NCBI GenBank assembly: GCA_029202545.1
Contig: CP119311.1
Coordinates: forward strand, 4,588,001-4,652,000
Reading direction: 5' to 3'
Origin: Candidatus Pseudobacter hemicellulosilyticus
GTDB lineage: Bacteria; Bacteroidota; Bacteroidia; Chitinophagales; Chitinophagaceae
Length of the DNA stretch: 64,000 bases
Positions 46,636 through 54,985 of the stretch are shown in pieces. The notes under the pieces were generated by a model. That model was not told the origin of the DNA. It did no database searches and saw nothing but the letters and a program-made list of their open reading frames with translations. How positions within the stretch are numbered: the first letter of the stretch is position 1; the number at the start of each line of letters is the position of its first letter. The position numbers were made by a program, and so were the translations under genes.

Positions 46636-46976
46636 AGATTTCGATTTTTATAGGTTTGGATAATGAACACTATTGCCTGTGCAACAGCGCTGTTATGACG
46701 TATGTAAAGGACAAGTAGGTTGTGCAGGAAATGATAACCGCAGGACATTAACAGCATGCTAACAGTTGGGGTGCTGCCGGGACTTATCCCTGATAAAATA
46801 CCACCCGGCGAAAGTGTTTGTACCCGCAACCGCCCAGATTGCAGCGGGTTTATTGGTTCGCCCCCAATCTTAAAAACGTTATACATGTTTGTTGCCTGAT
46901 CATGCCGCAACACAGGCCCATAAGCTGTTTGACGGTGTCGGCTTTCTGCATGTACGATGTCTTGCGGTAGTATAGA

Positions 46977-47005
46977 TTTGAATATCAATATTTTTCTTAT
47001 TTTTG
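46977..47005 (+). promoter_or_regulatory. Bacteroidota-type promoter of the ABC-F gene
   Basis: TTTG at 46977-46980 and TATTTTTG at 46998-47005 match the -33 and -7 (TAnnTTTG) boxes with a 17-bp gap. Start of transcription would fall near 47010, leaving a leader of about 105 nt. The 340 bp between this promoter and the lipoprotein start at 46635 hold no gene I can support. Confidence 0.65.
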
Positions 47006-47041
47006 CCATTCAATTCATTTAGCCACTTCCATGTAGAATTT

Positions 47042-47114
47042 ACTTTCTTTCCGACAATCACCTGCCTTCCGCCAAGCGGACAACGGCTATTGTTATTCCC
47101 CCAAGAAAGAAAGT
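47042..47114 (+). promoter_or_regulatory. Structured 5' leader of the ABC-F gene
   Basis: ACTTTCTTTC (47042-47051) is exactly complementary to GAAAGAAAGT (47105-47114), which ends one base before the ATG at 47116. Pairing would hide the translation start. Inside the loop TCCGC-CAA-GCGGA forms a second hairpin. An ATG-TAG start-stop pair lies at 47031-47036 just before the stem. The layout is that expected for attenuation of ABC-F antibiotic-resistance genes. Confidence 0.5.
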
Positions 47115-47115
47115 C

Positions 47116-48702
47116 ATGCTGACCTTACAGAATATTACATACCTGCATCCCAATAAGGAACCTTTATTTCAATCGCTCAACCTGAGTTTTCCGGATCAGG
47201 CCCAAATGGCCCTGGTAGGCAATAACGGGACGGGCAAATCCACTTTGCTAAAACTGATAGCAGGCGAGCTGGTTCCCACAACAGGCCAGGTCCTGGCCTG
47301 TTGTAAGCCCTACCTTGCGCCCCAGCATTTTGGGCAGTACAATGGGTTGAGCATTGCCCGGGCGCTGCGGGTGGATCATAAACTGGAGGCCCTCCGCGCC
47401 ATACTGGACGGACAGGTCACTGAATCACTGATGATGCAGCTGGATGAGGACTGGACCATTGAAGAACGCTGCCTGGAAGCTCTGGCCTATTGGGGGTTGC
47501 AGGACCTGTCTCTCCGGCAAAGTATGGACAGCCTCAGCGGCGGCCAGAAGACCCGCGTATTCCTGGCAGGCATTAATATCCATCAGCCGGAAATACTGTT
47601 ATTGGACGAACCAACCAATCACCTGGATGGGGAGGGTCGCAGGCTACTGGCCGAACTGCTGCAATCCCGGAAGCAAACGACGATCGTTGTCAGCCACGAC
47701 CGGCAACTGCTGGAACTGCTGAACCCGATAGTAGAACTGACCAGGCGGGGCGCTACGGTCTATGGCGGTAATTATTCCTTTTACGAAGAACAGAAAGCGA
47801 TAGCCGACGAGGCCCTGCAACAGGACCTGCGCAGCCAGGAAAAAGCCCTGCGCAAGGCCAAAGAGGTGGAGCGACAAACCATAGAACGACAACAAAAACT
47901 GGATGCCCGCGGCAAGAAAAAACAGGAGAATGCCGGACTGCCCACTATCTCCATGAACACTTTCCGTAACAACGCCGAGAAAAGCACCGCCCGCATCAAA
48001 GGCGCACATGCCGAAAAAGTAGGGACGCTGTATGAAGGCCTGCAGGAACTGCGCAAAGCCATTCCCGGGATGGACAGAATGCAGTTTGGTTTTGAAGACT
48101 CCGCACTGCACAAAGGAAAAATATTATTGAAGGGCGAAGAAATCCTTGCTGGTTATAATGGCCGGTCACTGTGGCGGGAGCCGCTGGATATCCAGGTGGT
48201 CAGTGGTGAACGGATAGCTCTCTGCGGAGGCAATGGTTCGGGCAAGACCACCCTGATCCGCCTGCTGCTGGGCCAGCAGGAACCTTTGTCCGGCCAGCTT
48301 TACCGGGCCCCGCAGCAAGCAGTTTATATTGACCAGGACTATAGCCTGGTCAGTGATACCCGTTCTGTGTATGAGCAGGCGCAGCAATTCAATACCGGCG
48401 GCTTGCAGGAACATGAAGTGAAGATCAGGCTCAACCGTTTCCTGTTCACGCCGGACTACTGGGATAAATCCTGCCGCAGCCTGAGCGGTGGTGAAAAAAT
48501 GCGCCTGCTGCTCTGTTGCCTGACCCTCGGTCGCCAGGCGCCGGATATAATTATTCTGGACGAACCAACCAATAACCTCGATATCCTGAACATTGAGATA
48601 CTCACTGCTGCGATCAACGGGTATAAAGGCACTTTGATAGTAGTATCCCATGACAGCCGGTTTTTGGAAGAGGTGGGGATCAGCAGGACAATAGATCTGT
48701 AA
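47116..48702 (+). CDS. ABC-F family ATP-binding protein
   Basis: 528 residues, two ABC domains and no membrane helices. First cassette: Walker A GNNGTGKST, signature LSGGQKTRV, Walker B LLLDEPTNHLD. An interdomain linker follows (about residues 230-300) rich in charged residues (EEQKAIADEALQQDLRSQEK). Second cassette: GGNGSGKTT, LSGGEKMRL, IILDEPTNNLD. ABC-F proteins act on the ribosome; they either regulate translation or displace bound antibiotics. The linker is moderately long and the gene has a structured leader, so a resistance-type role (Msr/Vga/Lsa-like) is possible but not shown. Confidence 0.93.
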   Translation: MLTLQNITYLHPNKEPLFQSLNLSFPDQAQMALVGNNGTGKSTLLKLIAGELVPTTGQVLACCKPYLAPQHFGQYNGLSIARALRVDHKLEALRAILDGQVTESLMMQLDEDWTIEERCLEALAYWGLQDLSLRQSMDSLSGGQKTRVFLAGINIHQPEILLLDEPTNHLDGEGRRLLAELLQSRKQTTIVVSHDRQLLELLNPIVELTRRGATVYGGNYSFYEEQKAIADEALQQDLRSQEKALRKAKEVERQTIERQQKLDARGKKKQENAGLPTISMNTFRNNAEKSTARIKGAHAEKVGTLYEGLQELRKAIPGMDRMQFGFEDSALHKGKILLKGEEILAGYNGRSLWREPLDIQVVSGERIALCGGNGSGKTTLIRLLLGQQEPLSGQLYRAPQQAVYIDQDYSLVSDTRSVYEQAQQFNTGGLQEHEVKIRLNRFLFTPDYWDKSCRSLSGGEKMRLLLCCLTLGRQAPDIIILDEPTNNLDILNIEILTAAINGYKGTLIVVSHDSRFLEEVGISRTIDL

Positions 48703-48781
48703 AGGCCTGGGCGTATTGCCCGGCATCCTGCTGGTAGTAGGAGGGGTGCTGCTGATCAGGAGAAAGAAGAAATAAACTTAA

Positions 48782-49918
48782 TTATATCAATCCTTCCAGC
48801 ACCTCTTCCGCCAGTCCGAAGCTCAGGGTCATTCCTGCGCCACCCAGTGCATTGAAGATAATCACTCCGGGCTGGGGCTGGTGCAGAAAATGGTCATTGC
48901 CATTGGTCATTTTTGCATACACCCCATTCCAGGACTGACCCAGCCGCCAGTCTTTAAAACGGGCAAAAGTTTTCAGGTAGTCCAGGATCAGGTCATTGAT
49001 GAATTGCCGGTCAAAGGGATCGGGATTGGGACCATACTCATGGGAGTCCCCAATGGTCAGTTCACCGGTGCCCTGCTGGGATACCATGACATGGATACCC
49101 CATTGCAGGTATTGGGGGCGGCGTTGCTGCTCCTGTTCCAGGAGCGCCGGCAGGCTACGCGCCACTTCAAAAGCTTTGTAATGCAGGAGCGACAGGCCGC
49201 CGCAGAGCGACGGACCAATGCGCCACTGGTCAGGCTGTGCAACCAGCCGCATCATCTGCAGCTTGCATTTGGTAATAGGGGCCTGCTGAAATACTTCGGG
49301 ATAGAGCGTTTCAAAATCGGCGCCGCTGCAGACAAGGATCAGATCGGCCTGGAGGCGCTGCTGATCCCCATAGCATACAACACCTGATTCAATACGATGG
49401 ACAACCGTATTCCAGTGGAACTGCACGCCCTGTTTTTCCCGGAGCCAGGTGGCCGTGGCAGCAATGGCTGTCCGGGGATCAACAATCAGTTCGTCTGCAC
49501 TGTAGAAGGCGCCCAGCAAACCATCCGGGTTTACGGCCTGTGATCTGTCCAGTGCTTCCGCTGCTGTCAGCAGGCGGCCATTACGCTGGCCGTCAAAGGT
49601 GCTGGCCGTTTCTTCCAGCACCTGCAGGGTGGCCTGGTCATAGGCCAGGTGGAGTGATCCTTCTTCATGGAACCAGCTGCCGGTTGCCCGGGCCATTTGC
49701 TGCCAGATCCCGCGGGAGCGAAGGGCCGTGGCATAGCGATGCGCCGGTTGCCCTATAGGCCATACCATGCCGAAATTGCGGATGGAAGCGCCAACAGCCT
49801 GCGGGTTCCTTTCAAATACAGTGACCTGGTAACCGGCCTGCGCCAGCGTGCGTGCTGCGGCCAGTCCAACAATGCCTGCGCCAATAACTATGGCCCGGGA
49901 AGAAGAGAGGGGATGCAT
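48782..49918 (-). CDS. TIGR03364-type FAD-dependent oxidoreductase (aminophosphonate oxidase candidate)
   Basis: 378-residue glycine-oxidase/DAO-fold flavoenzyme. The FAD-binding loop is IVIGAGIVGLAAARTLAQAG (residues 10-29), followed by the subfamily hallmark IRNFGMVWPIGQPAHRYA and the C-terminal GGAGMTLSFGLAEEV. TIGR03364 proteins are defined partly by synteny with phosphonatase-like HAD hydrolases (TIGR03351), one of which is two genes upstream. Expected reaction: oxidative deamination of 2-aminoethylphosphonate, its N-methyl form or a hydroxy derivative, to a phosphono-aldehyde. Last gene of the minus-strand cluster, 11 bp after the transporter gene. The exact substrate is inference. Confidence 0.85.
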   Translation of the reverse strand: MHPLSSSRAIVIGAGIVGLAAARTLAQAGYQVTVFERNPQAVGASIRNFGMVWPIGQPAHRYATALRSRGIWQQMARATGSWFHEEGSLHLAYDQATLQVLEETASTFDGQRNGRLLTAAEALDRSQAVNPDGLLGAFYSADELIVDPRTAIAATATWLREKQGVQFHWNTVVHRIESGVVCYGDQQRLQADLILVCSGADFETLYPEVFQQAPITKCKLQMMRLVAQPDQWRIGPSLCGGLSLLHYKAFEVARSLPALLEQEQQRRPQYLQWGIHVMVSQQGTGELTIGDSHEYGPNPDPFDRQFINDLILDYLKTFARFKDWRLGQSWNGVYAKMTNGNDHFLHQPQPGVIIFNALGGAGMTLSFGLAEEVLEGLI

Positions 49919-49929
49919 AAGCGATATTA

Positions 49930-51219
49930 TTAAAATCCGGTTGAATGTTTTCTTTTTTTCTGCCTGAAATACACCAGCGAGCCAATGGCCAGCAAACCTG
50001 CCACCAGACTGGTGGCCCAGACTGCCTGTCCAAAGAAATGCCCCCAGCTCAGCTTTACAAAACCCAACTCCCGTACCACCAGCACACTGACGCTGCCGAG
50101 GTAACCGGCGGCATCTGCTACGTACATGATAAAACCAATATTGCCGGTATGCCGGAAAGTGGCCAGCAGCCTTTCAAAGAAAATGGCATTGTAGGGAATA
50201 TAGGCCAGGTAAATGCCCAGGCCGGTGATGGTCATCCAGCAGGTGGGACTGATCAGCTGCTGCTGGAGGAGCCAGGACGAGCCGCCCGCCAGCAGGCAGC
50301 CGCCAATGATCATCCAGTGGATCAGGGTAAAGGCCAGTAAATTCTGCTTCACAAAAATGAGCAGGCTGATCAGCAGCAATACGGCCAGTGCAATCAGGGT
50401 ATCTGTACGGGCATAGATATGTTTATCGGTGATGCCAAGATCGGCCCAGATCTCCACTTCAAAATTATCCCGCAGGTCCCGGAGGATGGTAAGCAGGATA
50501 TAAGTGATGATGGTGAACAGCAAGCCCGGCAGGAAGCTGCGCAGGAAATGCCGGCGGGCAGCCGCATCCATGCTGGTACGGACGGTCCGCAGTTGCTGAT
50601 CCCGCTGATCCGGTGGCGGCGCCAGCTCCAGCAGGAGGGTGCAGAGCAGCAGCGGCAGTACAAATAGCAGGCCCGTGCAGAACGGCATCCAGCGGTCTGC
50701 CACCTGCCAGTCCTCTATCAGGGTCCTGCCGGCTGTTTTGACAAAGCCCGAGGCAAAGACCAGCGAAATACTCATCACAGCGCCCAGCAGCTCGGTGGTG
50801 CGGCGCCCTTCCAGGTAAGAGAACACCAGTCCCCAGATCATGCCCAGCGGCAGCCCGTTCAGGAACAGGCAGGCTATATTCCAGGGGGCAGGCGCCAGGG
50901 CAAAAGCCAGCAAGGCCATCCAGGAAATGCCGATCAGCGTTAAGATCCTGGCCGCCCGCTGCCGGTGTCCCTGCTCGGCAATGAAACGGATACCATAGAA
51001 TTTGCTCAGCATATAACCAAAGACCTGTGCAATGACCAGCCAGGTCTTGTAGTCCACACCCCAGAGCGGCGGCTCAGGATACAGGCCTGCCGTGAAGGAT
51101 TTGCGGAAGGCATACATGCTGGTATAACAGCCAAAGGCTGCCAGTGCCGTGATCAGCGTGGTCACGGCAAAGGGTAGTCGGGTAAACTGTTTTTGCAGAT
51201 AGCTGAAAAGAGGCGGCAT
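49930..51219 (-). CDS. DUF5690-family MFS-like membrane transporter
   Basis: 429 residues with about 11-12 membrane helices. The start LPFAVTTLITALAAFGCYTS and MYAFRKSFTAGLYPEPPLWG matches the DUF5690/MFS-like family of Bacteroidota. Further landmarks are GLPLGMIWGLVFSYLEGRRT and IPYNAIFFERLLATFRHTGN. Glycerol-3-phosphate/phosphonate-type MFS carriers have a comparable 'YAFRK' start, so an organophosphonate or organophosphate substrate is plausible. It lies 2 bp after the HAD gene and 11 bp before the FAD gene, so it is the likely inner-membrane importer of the cluster. Confidence 0.8.
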   Translation of the reverse strand: MPPLFSYLQKQFTRLPFAVTTLITALAAFGCYTSMYAFRKSFTAGLYPEPPLWGVDYKTWLVIAQVFGYMLSKFYGIRFIAEQGHRQRAARILTLIGISWMALLAFALAPAPWNIACLFLNGLPLGMIWGLVFSYLEGRRTTELLGAVMSISLVFASGFVKTAGRTLIEDWQVADRWMPFCTGLLFVLPLLLCTLLLELAPPPDQRDQQLRTVRTSMDAAARRHFLRSFLPGLLFTIITYILLTILRDLRDNFEVEIWADLGITDKHIYARTDTLIALAVLLLISLLIFVKQNLLAFTLIHWMIIGGCLLAGGSSWLLQQQLISPTCWMTITGLGIYLAYIPYNAIFFERLLATFRHTGNIGFIMYVADAAGYLGSVSVLVVRELGFVKLSWGHFFGQAVWATSLVAGLLAIGSLVYFRQKKRKHSTGF

Positions 51220-51221
51220 GG

Positions 51222-51905
51222 TTAATCCTTTACAATGTCCAATACTTCCCGGATATCATCAATGATATGGGTGGGCGCATGTTCCTGCAGCGCCTCCCGG
51301 GTATACGCGCCGGTAGTGATGCCAATAGCATAACGGCAGCCGGCATTGCGGCCCTCGTTGATGTCCACTTCTGTATCACCAACTTTGGCTACCAGCAGCG
51401 GGTCGTCAATACCGGCGGCGGCCATCAGCTGGCGGATCATATCCGGATGCGGCCGGCCATTGGGTACTTCATCAGAAGCGATCAGGAAATCGATCAGCCC
51501 TTTTTCCCGCCATTGCAGTCTTTCCACAATAGCCTCGGCAATATCCCGGGAGAAACCCGTGTTAATGGCAACCTGCTTTCCGGCCTGGTGCAGGGCCTGC
51601 AGTGTTTCTTCCACGTGTGGCAGCGGCTCTATTTCAGAAGAGGTCCGGTAGTAGGCTATCATGCGGCGGAGAAAAGCCTGGTGAATGGTATCTACCAGTG
51701 TCTCTGTTATATCGGTGCCGGGCTGCACTTCGTTGATAATATCACGGATGGCATGTTTCTTCTCGTAACCCATGAACCGGTTGGCCACTTCCAGGGGTAC
51801 CTGGAATCCCTGTTCTTCCAATGCTGACTGAAAAGCTGCCGCCACTTTGTTCTCATCTCTTACGGTGGTCCCGGCAATATCAAAAACTACAAGCTTGATC
51901 CTCAT
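51222..51905 (-). CDS. Phosphonatase-like HAD hydrolase (TIGR03351 type)
   Basis: 227 residues. The N-terminal HAD motif is FDIAGTTV (nucleophile Asp9) with Ala-Gly in place of the usual second Asp, exactly the PhnX/phosphonatase variant. In the cap domain MGYEKKHAIRDI aligns with PhnX MGLLKIDHV, so Lys49 corresponds to the Schiff-base lysine that activates the C-P bond. GRPHPDMI carries Arg where other HADs have Lys, and VGDTEVDINEGRNAG is the acidic magnesium motif. Expected reaction: phosphonoacetaldehyde (or its hydroxy form) to an aldehyde plus phosphate. No PhnW transaminase is nearby, again typical of TIGR03351 rather than PhnX. Confidence 0.9.
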   Translation of the reverse strand: MRIKLVVFDIAGTTVRDENKVAAAFQSALEEQGFQVPLEVANRFMGYEKKHAIRDIINEVQPGTDITETLVDTIHQAFLRRMIAYYRTSSEIEPLPHVEETLQALHQAGKQVAINTGFSRDIAEAIVERLQWREKGLIDFLIASDEVPNGRPHPDMIRQLMAAAGIDDPLLVAKVGDTEVDINEGRNAGCRYAIGITTGAYTREALQEHAPTHIIDDIREVLDIVKD

Positions 51906-51941
51906 GTGTGGTAATACTGTTTATGATTTGGAATAAATGAT

Positions 51942-53609
51942 CTATCTGATGAATAATTTGTCGGCCGGAATGATTTGTTTGGCCAGTCCCGGTCCTTTGT
52001 AATAGGTGTCCAGCCAGTAGCCGCCGCCGGCATTGAGGAATTCTACGCGGATGGCATGGCGACCGGCTGTGAGCCGGATACTGCCCGTGGTTTCCAGGAT
52101 GCCATGATCACCATCATTGTCCACTACAGGTATGCCATCAATGAACAGGCGGCTGCCATCATCACTGCGCGTATAAAAGCTGTATTCACCAGCCTGGTCT
52201 ATCTGCAGCATGGCTTCATAGACCAGTCCAAAACAGGAGTTGTCCGGCGCTTTGAGCTGTTTTACCTGGTCAAAAGGAATATCGATCTCAGGATGCTGTA
52301 AGCTGGCTTTGGGGGTCAGCTTACTGAAATCCGGCAGGCGGTTCCAGTTATTACCAGTATAGAAGCGTATGGTAACGCCATGCTGTCCATCCGCAGGCGC
52401 CTGGCGGAAATAAGCAGTGGCAATAGCGCTGACGGAACTATCGGCATTGATGGTCCTTGCTTTTATCACGGCTGTATGCCGGAGGATGAAAGGAGAAGTA
52501 TATTGGGACGAACCAGGGGAAGGCGCTGTACCATCCAGGGTATAATAGACCGGCGACTGGCTGCCATCAGCTGCTTCCATGCGAACCGTGGTGGAATCTG
52601 TAAAACGTGTACCGGCCCTCTGGGAGCCTGCTGCATCGGGATAGATAACCGGGGCAGCAGTCAGCTGAATACCTTTCCAGCTGTTGGCTGGTTCTTCAAA
52701 ACCAGTGAAAGCTGCTTTCACCGGCCTGCCGATCCATTCATAAGGGGCTTTGATGCCCAGTGCAAAGGCAATGGTAGAGGCCAGGTCGTACTGATACTCC
52801 TGCAGCTGCACAGTGTAGCCTTTTTTGATACCGGCGCCGCTGTAAATACGGGGTACGGTCATTTCTTCCAACGAATGGCCGCCATGACCCAGGCCCAGAC
52901 CACCATGATCAGAGGTGATGATGACCAGGGTCTCTTCCAGTATGCCTGCTTTGCGGATACCATCTATGATCAGGCCTACACAGGAGTCTGCCTTCCGGAC
53001 AGACGCAAAATATTCAGGGGTGCCATGGCCGTAGTGGTGACCTGCGCCATCCACATCATCCAGGTGTACCCAGGTGAATAAAGGTTTTTTATCTGCTATA
53101 TAGCTGGCGCTGGCTATGGCCGTGGAGTCCATAGCAGAGATTGTTTGGTCAAAGCTGACATCTTTATGATCATACAGGTTGCCAAAGCCATCCCACTGGT
53201 AAATGGAGCCGGTTTCTGCTGCAGGCAGCTGTTCCCGGATGATACCGAAGATGCCGGGGAAGCGATTCTCTTTGCCGGATACCACGGGTTCCAGGGTATG
53301 GTCGTCCAGGCGCCAGTCGTTATTGGTAACGCCATGCTGTTCCGGTCCGGCGCCCATGAGCATACTGGCCCAGTTGGCGCTGCTGGAAGAAGGCAATACG
53401 GTACGGACATGGGGCGAGAGGCTGCCTGTTCTGGTAAGGCTGTCCATCACGCGCGCACCTGCTTTCTGCAGACCGGAAACGCTCAGCCCGTCAATGCCGA
53501 TCACCACCAGGTGTTTGATGCCTGCCGGCGTTTTGTCCGCCGGGGCAGAACAGGAAAAAAGGGTACCGGCCAGCATAGCGGCTGATAACCCTGTCAGAAT
53601 TCTATTCAT
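51942..53609 (-). CDS. Alkaline-phosphatase-superfamily lipoprotein with PA14 domain
   Basis: 555 residues. Lipobox LFSC (Cys20). The phosphodiesterase/nucleotide pyrophosphatase-type catalytic domain (30-320) shows Asp40 (VIGIDGLS), a Ser-rich nucleophile region PSSSSANWASM (74-84), DGAGHHYGHG (Asp187, His191), SDHGG (Asp234, His235) and His245. Residues about 330-400 are a chitobiase-C-terminal-like beta module (PVYYTLDGTAPSPGSSQYTS). The last about 140 are a PA14 domain (YSFYTRSDDGSRLFIDGIPV). The carbohydrate-binding add-ons and lipid anchor suggest cleavage of a phosphoester or phosphonoester on surface glycans or lipids. Its start overlaps the PLP gene stop by 4 bp (ATGA). Confidence 0.85.
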   Translation of the reverse strand: MNRILTGLSAAMLAGTLFSCSAPADKTPAGIKHLVVIGIDGLSVSGLQKAGARVMDSLTRTGSLSPHVRTVLPSSSSANWASMLMGAGPEQHGVTNNDWRLDDHTLEPVVSGKENRFPGIFGIIREQLPAAETGSIYQWDGFGNLYDHKDVSFDQTISAMDSTAIASASYIADKKPLFTWVHLDDVDGAGHHYGHGTPEYFASVRKADSCVGLIIDGIRKAGILEETLVIITSDHGGLGLGHGGHSLEEMTVPRIYSGAGIKKGYTVQLQEYQYDLASTIAFALGIKAPYEWIGRPVKAAFTGFEEPANSWKGIQLTAAPVIYPDAAGSQRAGTRFTDSTTVRMEAADGSQSPVYYTLDGTAPSPGSSQYTSPFILRHTAVIKARTINADSSVSAIATAYFRQAPADGQHGVTIRFYTGNNWNRLPDFSKLTPKASLQHPEIDIPFDQVKQLKAPDNSCFGLVYEAMLQIDQAGEYSFYTRSDDGSRLFIDGIPVVDNDGDHGILETTGSIRLTAGRHAIRVEFLNAGGGYWLDTYYKGPGLAKQIIPADKLFIR

Positions 53610-54958
53610 CCTTTATTGAGTTTACAATGAGTGAAAGCTGCGGTGAGTGTTTGCAGCACCCGGTTGCATTCATCCCGGGTAATAGTGAGGGCTGGCCGCA
53701 GGGTCAGCACATTGCCTTCAATGACCTTAAAGGCAATGCCTTCCCGCAAACAGTAATACATCACCTGCTCAGCATATTGTCCGGCCCTTTCTTTAGTTTC
53801 CCGGTCAGTGACCAGGTCTATCCCGATATGCAGTCCCTTACCCGCCACATGACCAATAACAGGGAACTGCTCCTGCATGGCCAGCAGGCTGTCGAGCAGG
53901 TATTGTCCCTGCTCCGCCGCATTGCGGACCAGGTTCTCTGCTTCTATATACTCAATAGCAGCCAGACCGGCAGTGGCGCAGAGCGGGTTCTTTTCATGGG
54001 TGTAATGCCCTACAGACCGGTGCTGCAGCACATTGAATTTTTCTTTGGCCACAATGCCGGCAAAGGGCAGCAGGCCGCCACCCAGGGATTTGCCTAGGAC
54101 AAGGATGTCCGGGGTGACAAAATGCTCACTGGCAAACCAGCGACCGGTTCGTCCCAATCCATCAATGATCTCATCAAAGATCAGCACAATACCATGCTGG
54201 TCACAAAGCTCCCTGACCTTTTCCCAGTAATAACGGGATGGAATAACCGGCGTAGAGGATACCGGCTCTGCTATCAGTGCGGCCATATCCGGATGCCGCC
54301 TGATGATCAGCTCCAGCTGCCGGAGATACTGGTCATCGATGGCTTCCTGGTCTGTATACCTCCAGGGATTGCGGTAGTAATTGGGGAATTCCACATGGAA
54401 GGCGCCGGGCACCATCGGGCCCTGCCCGGTAGAGAAATGTTCTTCCCCACCAATGCTGGAAGCCTGGAAACCGTTACCATGATAGGAATCCCAGTAGCTG
54501 ATGGTTTTCCATTTTCCGGTAACCTGTTTGGCTATGGTGACCGCCATCTCTATGGCTTCCGAACCTCCGGGACAGAACAATACTCTTGTCAGTCCTTCCG
54601 GTGTCAGGGCCACCAGTTTCTGCGCCAGGTGGATAACGGGCAGGTTGCTGTAGCGGCGCGGGGTAAAAGCCAGTCTCTCCTGCAGCTGTCTGATCACCGC
54701 GGCAATAACAGCCGGGTTGGAGAAGCCGGCATTATGGACGCCATTGCCATGCAGGTCCAGGTAACGTTTGCCTTGCAGGTCTTCCAGCCAGGCGCCTTCG
54801 GTCCGGGTAAGAATATTCATGACCGGAGTGGAAAGCGCCTGGTGGAGAAAGACTGCTGCATCTTCCCGGATCCAGTATTGCGTTTCTTCACTCAGCGACT
54901 GCAGGTATTCCTGCCGGCCGCCGGATTGGTTGCTATCACCTTGTTCATTCAGTAACAT
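53606..54958 (-). CDS. Class III PLP enzyme, PbfA-like (hydroxy-aminoethylphosphonate ammonia-lyase candidate)
   Basis: 450-residue fold-type I, class III aminotransferase-like protein. PLP lysine is Lys290 (LVLGKSLGGGLLPFAG), with Asp262 (LIFDEIIDGLGRTGR) for the pyridine nitrogen and CPGGSEAIEMA for phosphate binding. Subfamily marks are DLHGNGVHNAGF, TPRRYSN and VGHYTHEKNPL. These agree with the PLP lyases (PbfA) that convert (R)-1-hydroxy-2-aminoethylphosphonate to phosphonoacetaldehyde and ammonia; a transaminase is the alternative. Context (phosphonatase-like HAD, FAD oxidase) favours the lyase. It is coupled by ATGA overlap to the lipoprotein phosphoesterase gene. Confidence 0.8.
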   Translation of the reverse strand: MLLNEQGDSNQSGGRQEYLQSLSEETQYWIREDAAVFLHQALSTPVMNILTRTEGAWLEDLQGKRYLDLHGNGVHNAGFSNPAVIAAVIRQLQERLAFTPRRYSNLPVIHLAQKLVALTPEGLTRVLFCPGGSEAIEMAVTIAKQVTGKWKTISYWDSYHGNGFQASSIGGEEHFSTGQGPMVPGAFHVEFPNYYRNPWRYTDQEAIDDQYLRQLELIIRRHPDMAALIAEPVSSTPVIPSRYYWEKVRELCDQHGIVLIFDEIIDGLGRTGRWFASEHFVTPDILVLGKSLGGGLLPFAGIVAKEKFNVLQHRSVGHYTHEKNPLCATAGLAAIEYIEAENLVRNAAEQGQYLLDSLLAMQEQFPVIGHVAGKGLHIGIDLVTDRETKERAGQYAEQVMYYCLREGIAFKVIEGNVLTLRPALTITRDECNRVLQTLTAAFTHCKLNKG

Positions 54959-54985
54959 GGATCATCAGGGAATTGATGGAAATAA

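Noticed and set aside
46632..47009. 125-codon minus-strand frame upstream of the 46039 lipoprotein gene
   Set aside because: No recognisable motifs, low-complexity mixture of residues, and it covers the promoter of the ABC-F gene; treated as chance.
48782..49918. Glycine oxidase/ThiO for thiamine synthesis as an alternative role of the FAD enzyme
   Set aside because: No thiamine gene nearby; the IRNFGMVWPIGQP segment and the phosphonatase-like neighbour fit TIGR03364 better.
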